Below, piece by piece: positions 47,905 to 47,958 of a DNA stretch of 47,958 nucleotides (within the stretch, counting starts at the first letter, position 1; each line of letters begins with the position of its first letter). The position numbers and the translations under genes are program-made. Where the stretch lies: assembly GCA_900759385.1 (NCBI GenBank), contig CAAEUZ010000127.1:1-47958 (forward strand), in the 5' to 3' direction. Under the pieces are notes generated by a model. It saw nothing but the letters and a program-made list of their open reading frames with translations. It was not told the DNA's origin and searched no databases. The DNA is from an uncultured Oscillospiraceae bacterium. GTDB taxonomy: Bacteria; Bacillota; Clostridia; Oscillospirales; Oscillospiraceae.

Positions 47905-47958
47905 TGCACCCCTCCTATTTTGGCGCGGGTGTTGTTTTGCCGTAAAAGTGACTGGGTA
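47905..47958 (-). other. Upstream region of the P-type ATPase-like gene
   Basis: It carries the SD AGGAGGGG seven bases before the start codon at 47904. No promoter can be resolved before the window ends. Confidence 0.5.

Overview
The window reads as a piece of a high-GC, endospore-forming Firmicute of the Clostridia, most like the gut Oscillospirales. The evidence is the set of sporulation genes (spoIIM, sigH, spoIVA, cwlD), single-membrane cell-wall functions, strong Shine-Dalgarno (SD) sites, vegetative promoters of the TTGACA/TATAAT type and Clostridia-restricted families (DUF2325, DUF3793, DUF6873, TIGR04086). ATA is a heavily used isoleucine codon despite the high GC. No tRNA, rRNA, CRISPR array, prophage or insertion sequence was seen.

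Layout, left to right. 1-1.5 kb: 3' end of a collagen-like surface protein and a glycosyltransferase. 1.6-3.6 kb: a DUF2325-DUF3793-flavodoxin operon with two palindromic operators, next to a convergent DtxR/MntR-type metalloregulator. 3.7-15.1 kb: core genes: traX-like, tgt, yajC, spoIIM, xerD, ruvCAB, sigH, trmK, ogt, nif3-like. 15.1-19.5 kb: a hairpin-array repeat, a two-component system and spoIVA with a sigma-E-type promoter. 19.6-24.1 kb: a GNAT gene and, on the minus strand, a complete vanG-vanXY-vanT structural operon (D-Ala-D-Ser type peptidoglycan precursors) with no adjacent vanRS. 24.3-26.6 kb: an ICMT-like methyltransferase and an MtnA/class II aldolase pair (5-deoxypentose or DHAP-shunt salvage). 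26.6-28.8 kb: an autoregulated XRE regulator with a run of small membrane proteins, the last one frameshifted. 28.9-33.0 kb: aminotransferase, cwlD, radA and DUF6873.

At about 33.7 kb two genes that have each lost their 5' end meet head to head: anmK (minus) and an ABC sugar-binding protein (plus). This is either a deletion or an assembly collapse. The genes to the right (two ABC permeases, two acyltransferases, a MurR/RpiR regulator, an L-Ala-D/L-Glu epimerase) fit murein recycling, the same theme as anmK, so the join probably lies inside one original locus.

39.4-47.9 kb: a XerC-type recombinase, a lipoprotein-MBOAT-DHHW set for O-acylation of a surface polymer, an XRE-AbrB/ABC exporter operon, and a full-length P-type ATPase homologue in which the phosphorylated Asp and most other catalytic motifs are replaced. 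That apparent pseudo-ATPase is the most unusual gene in the window.
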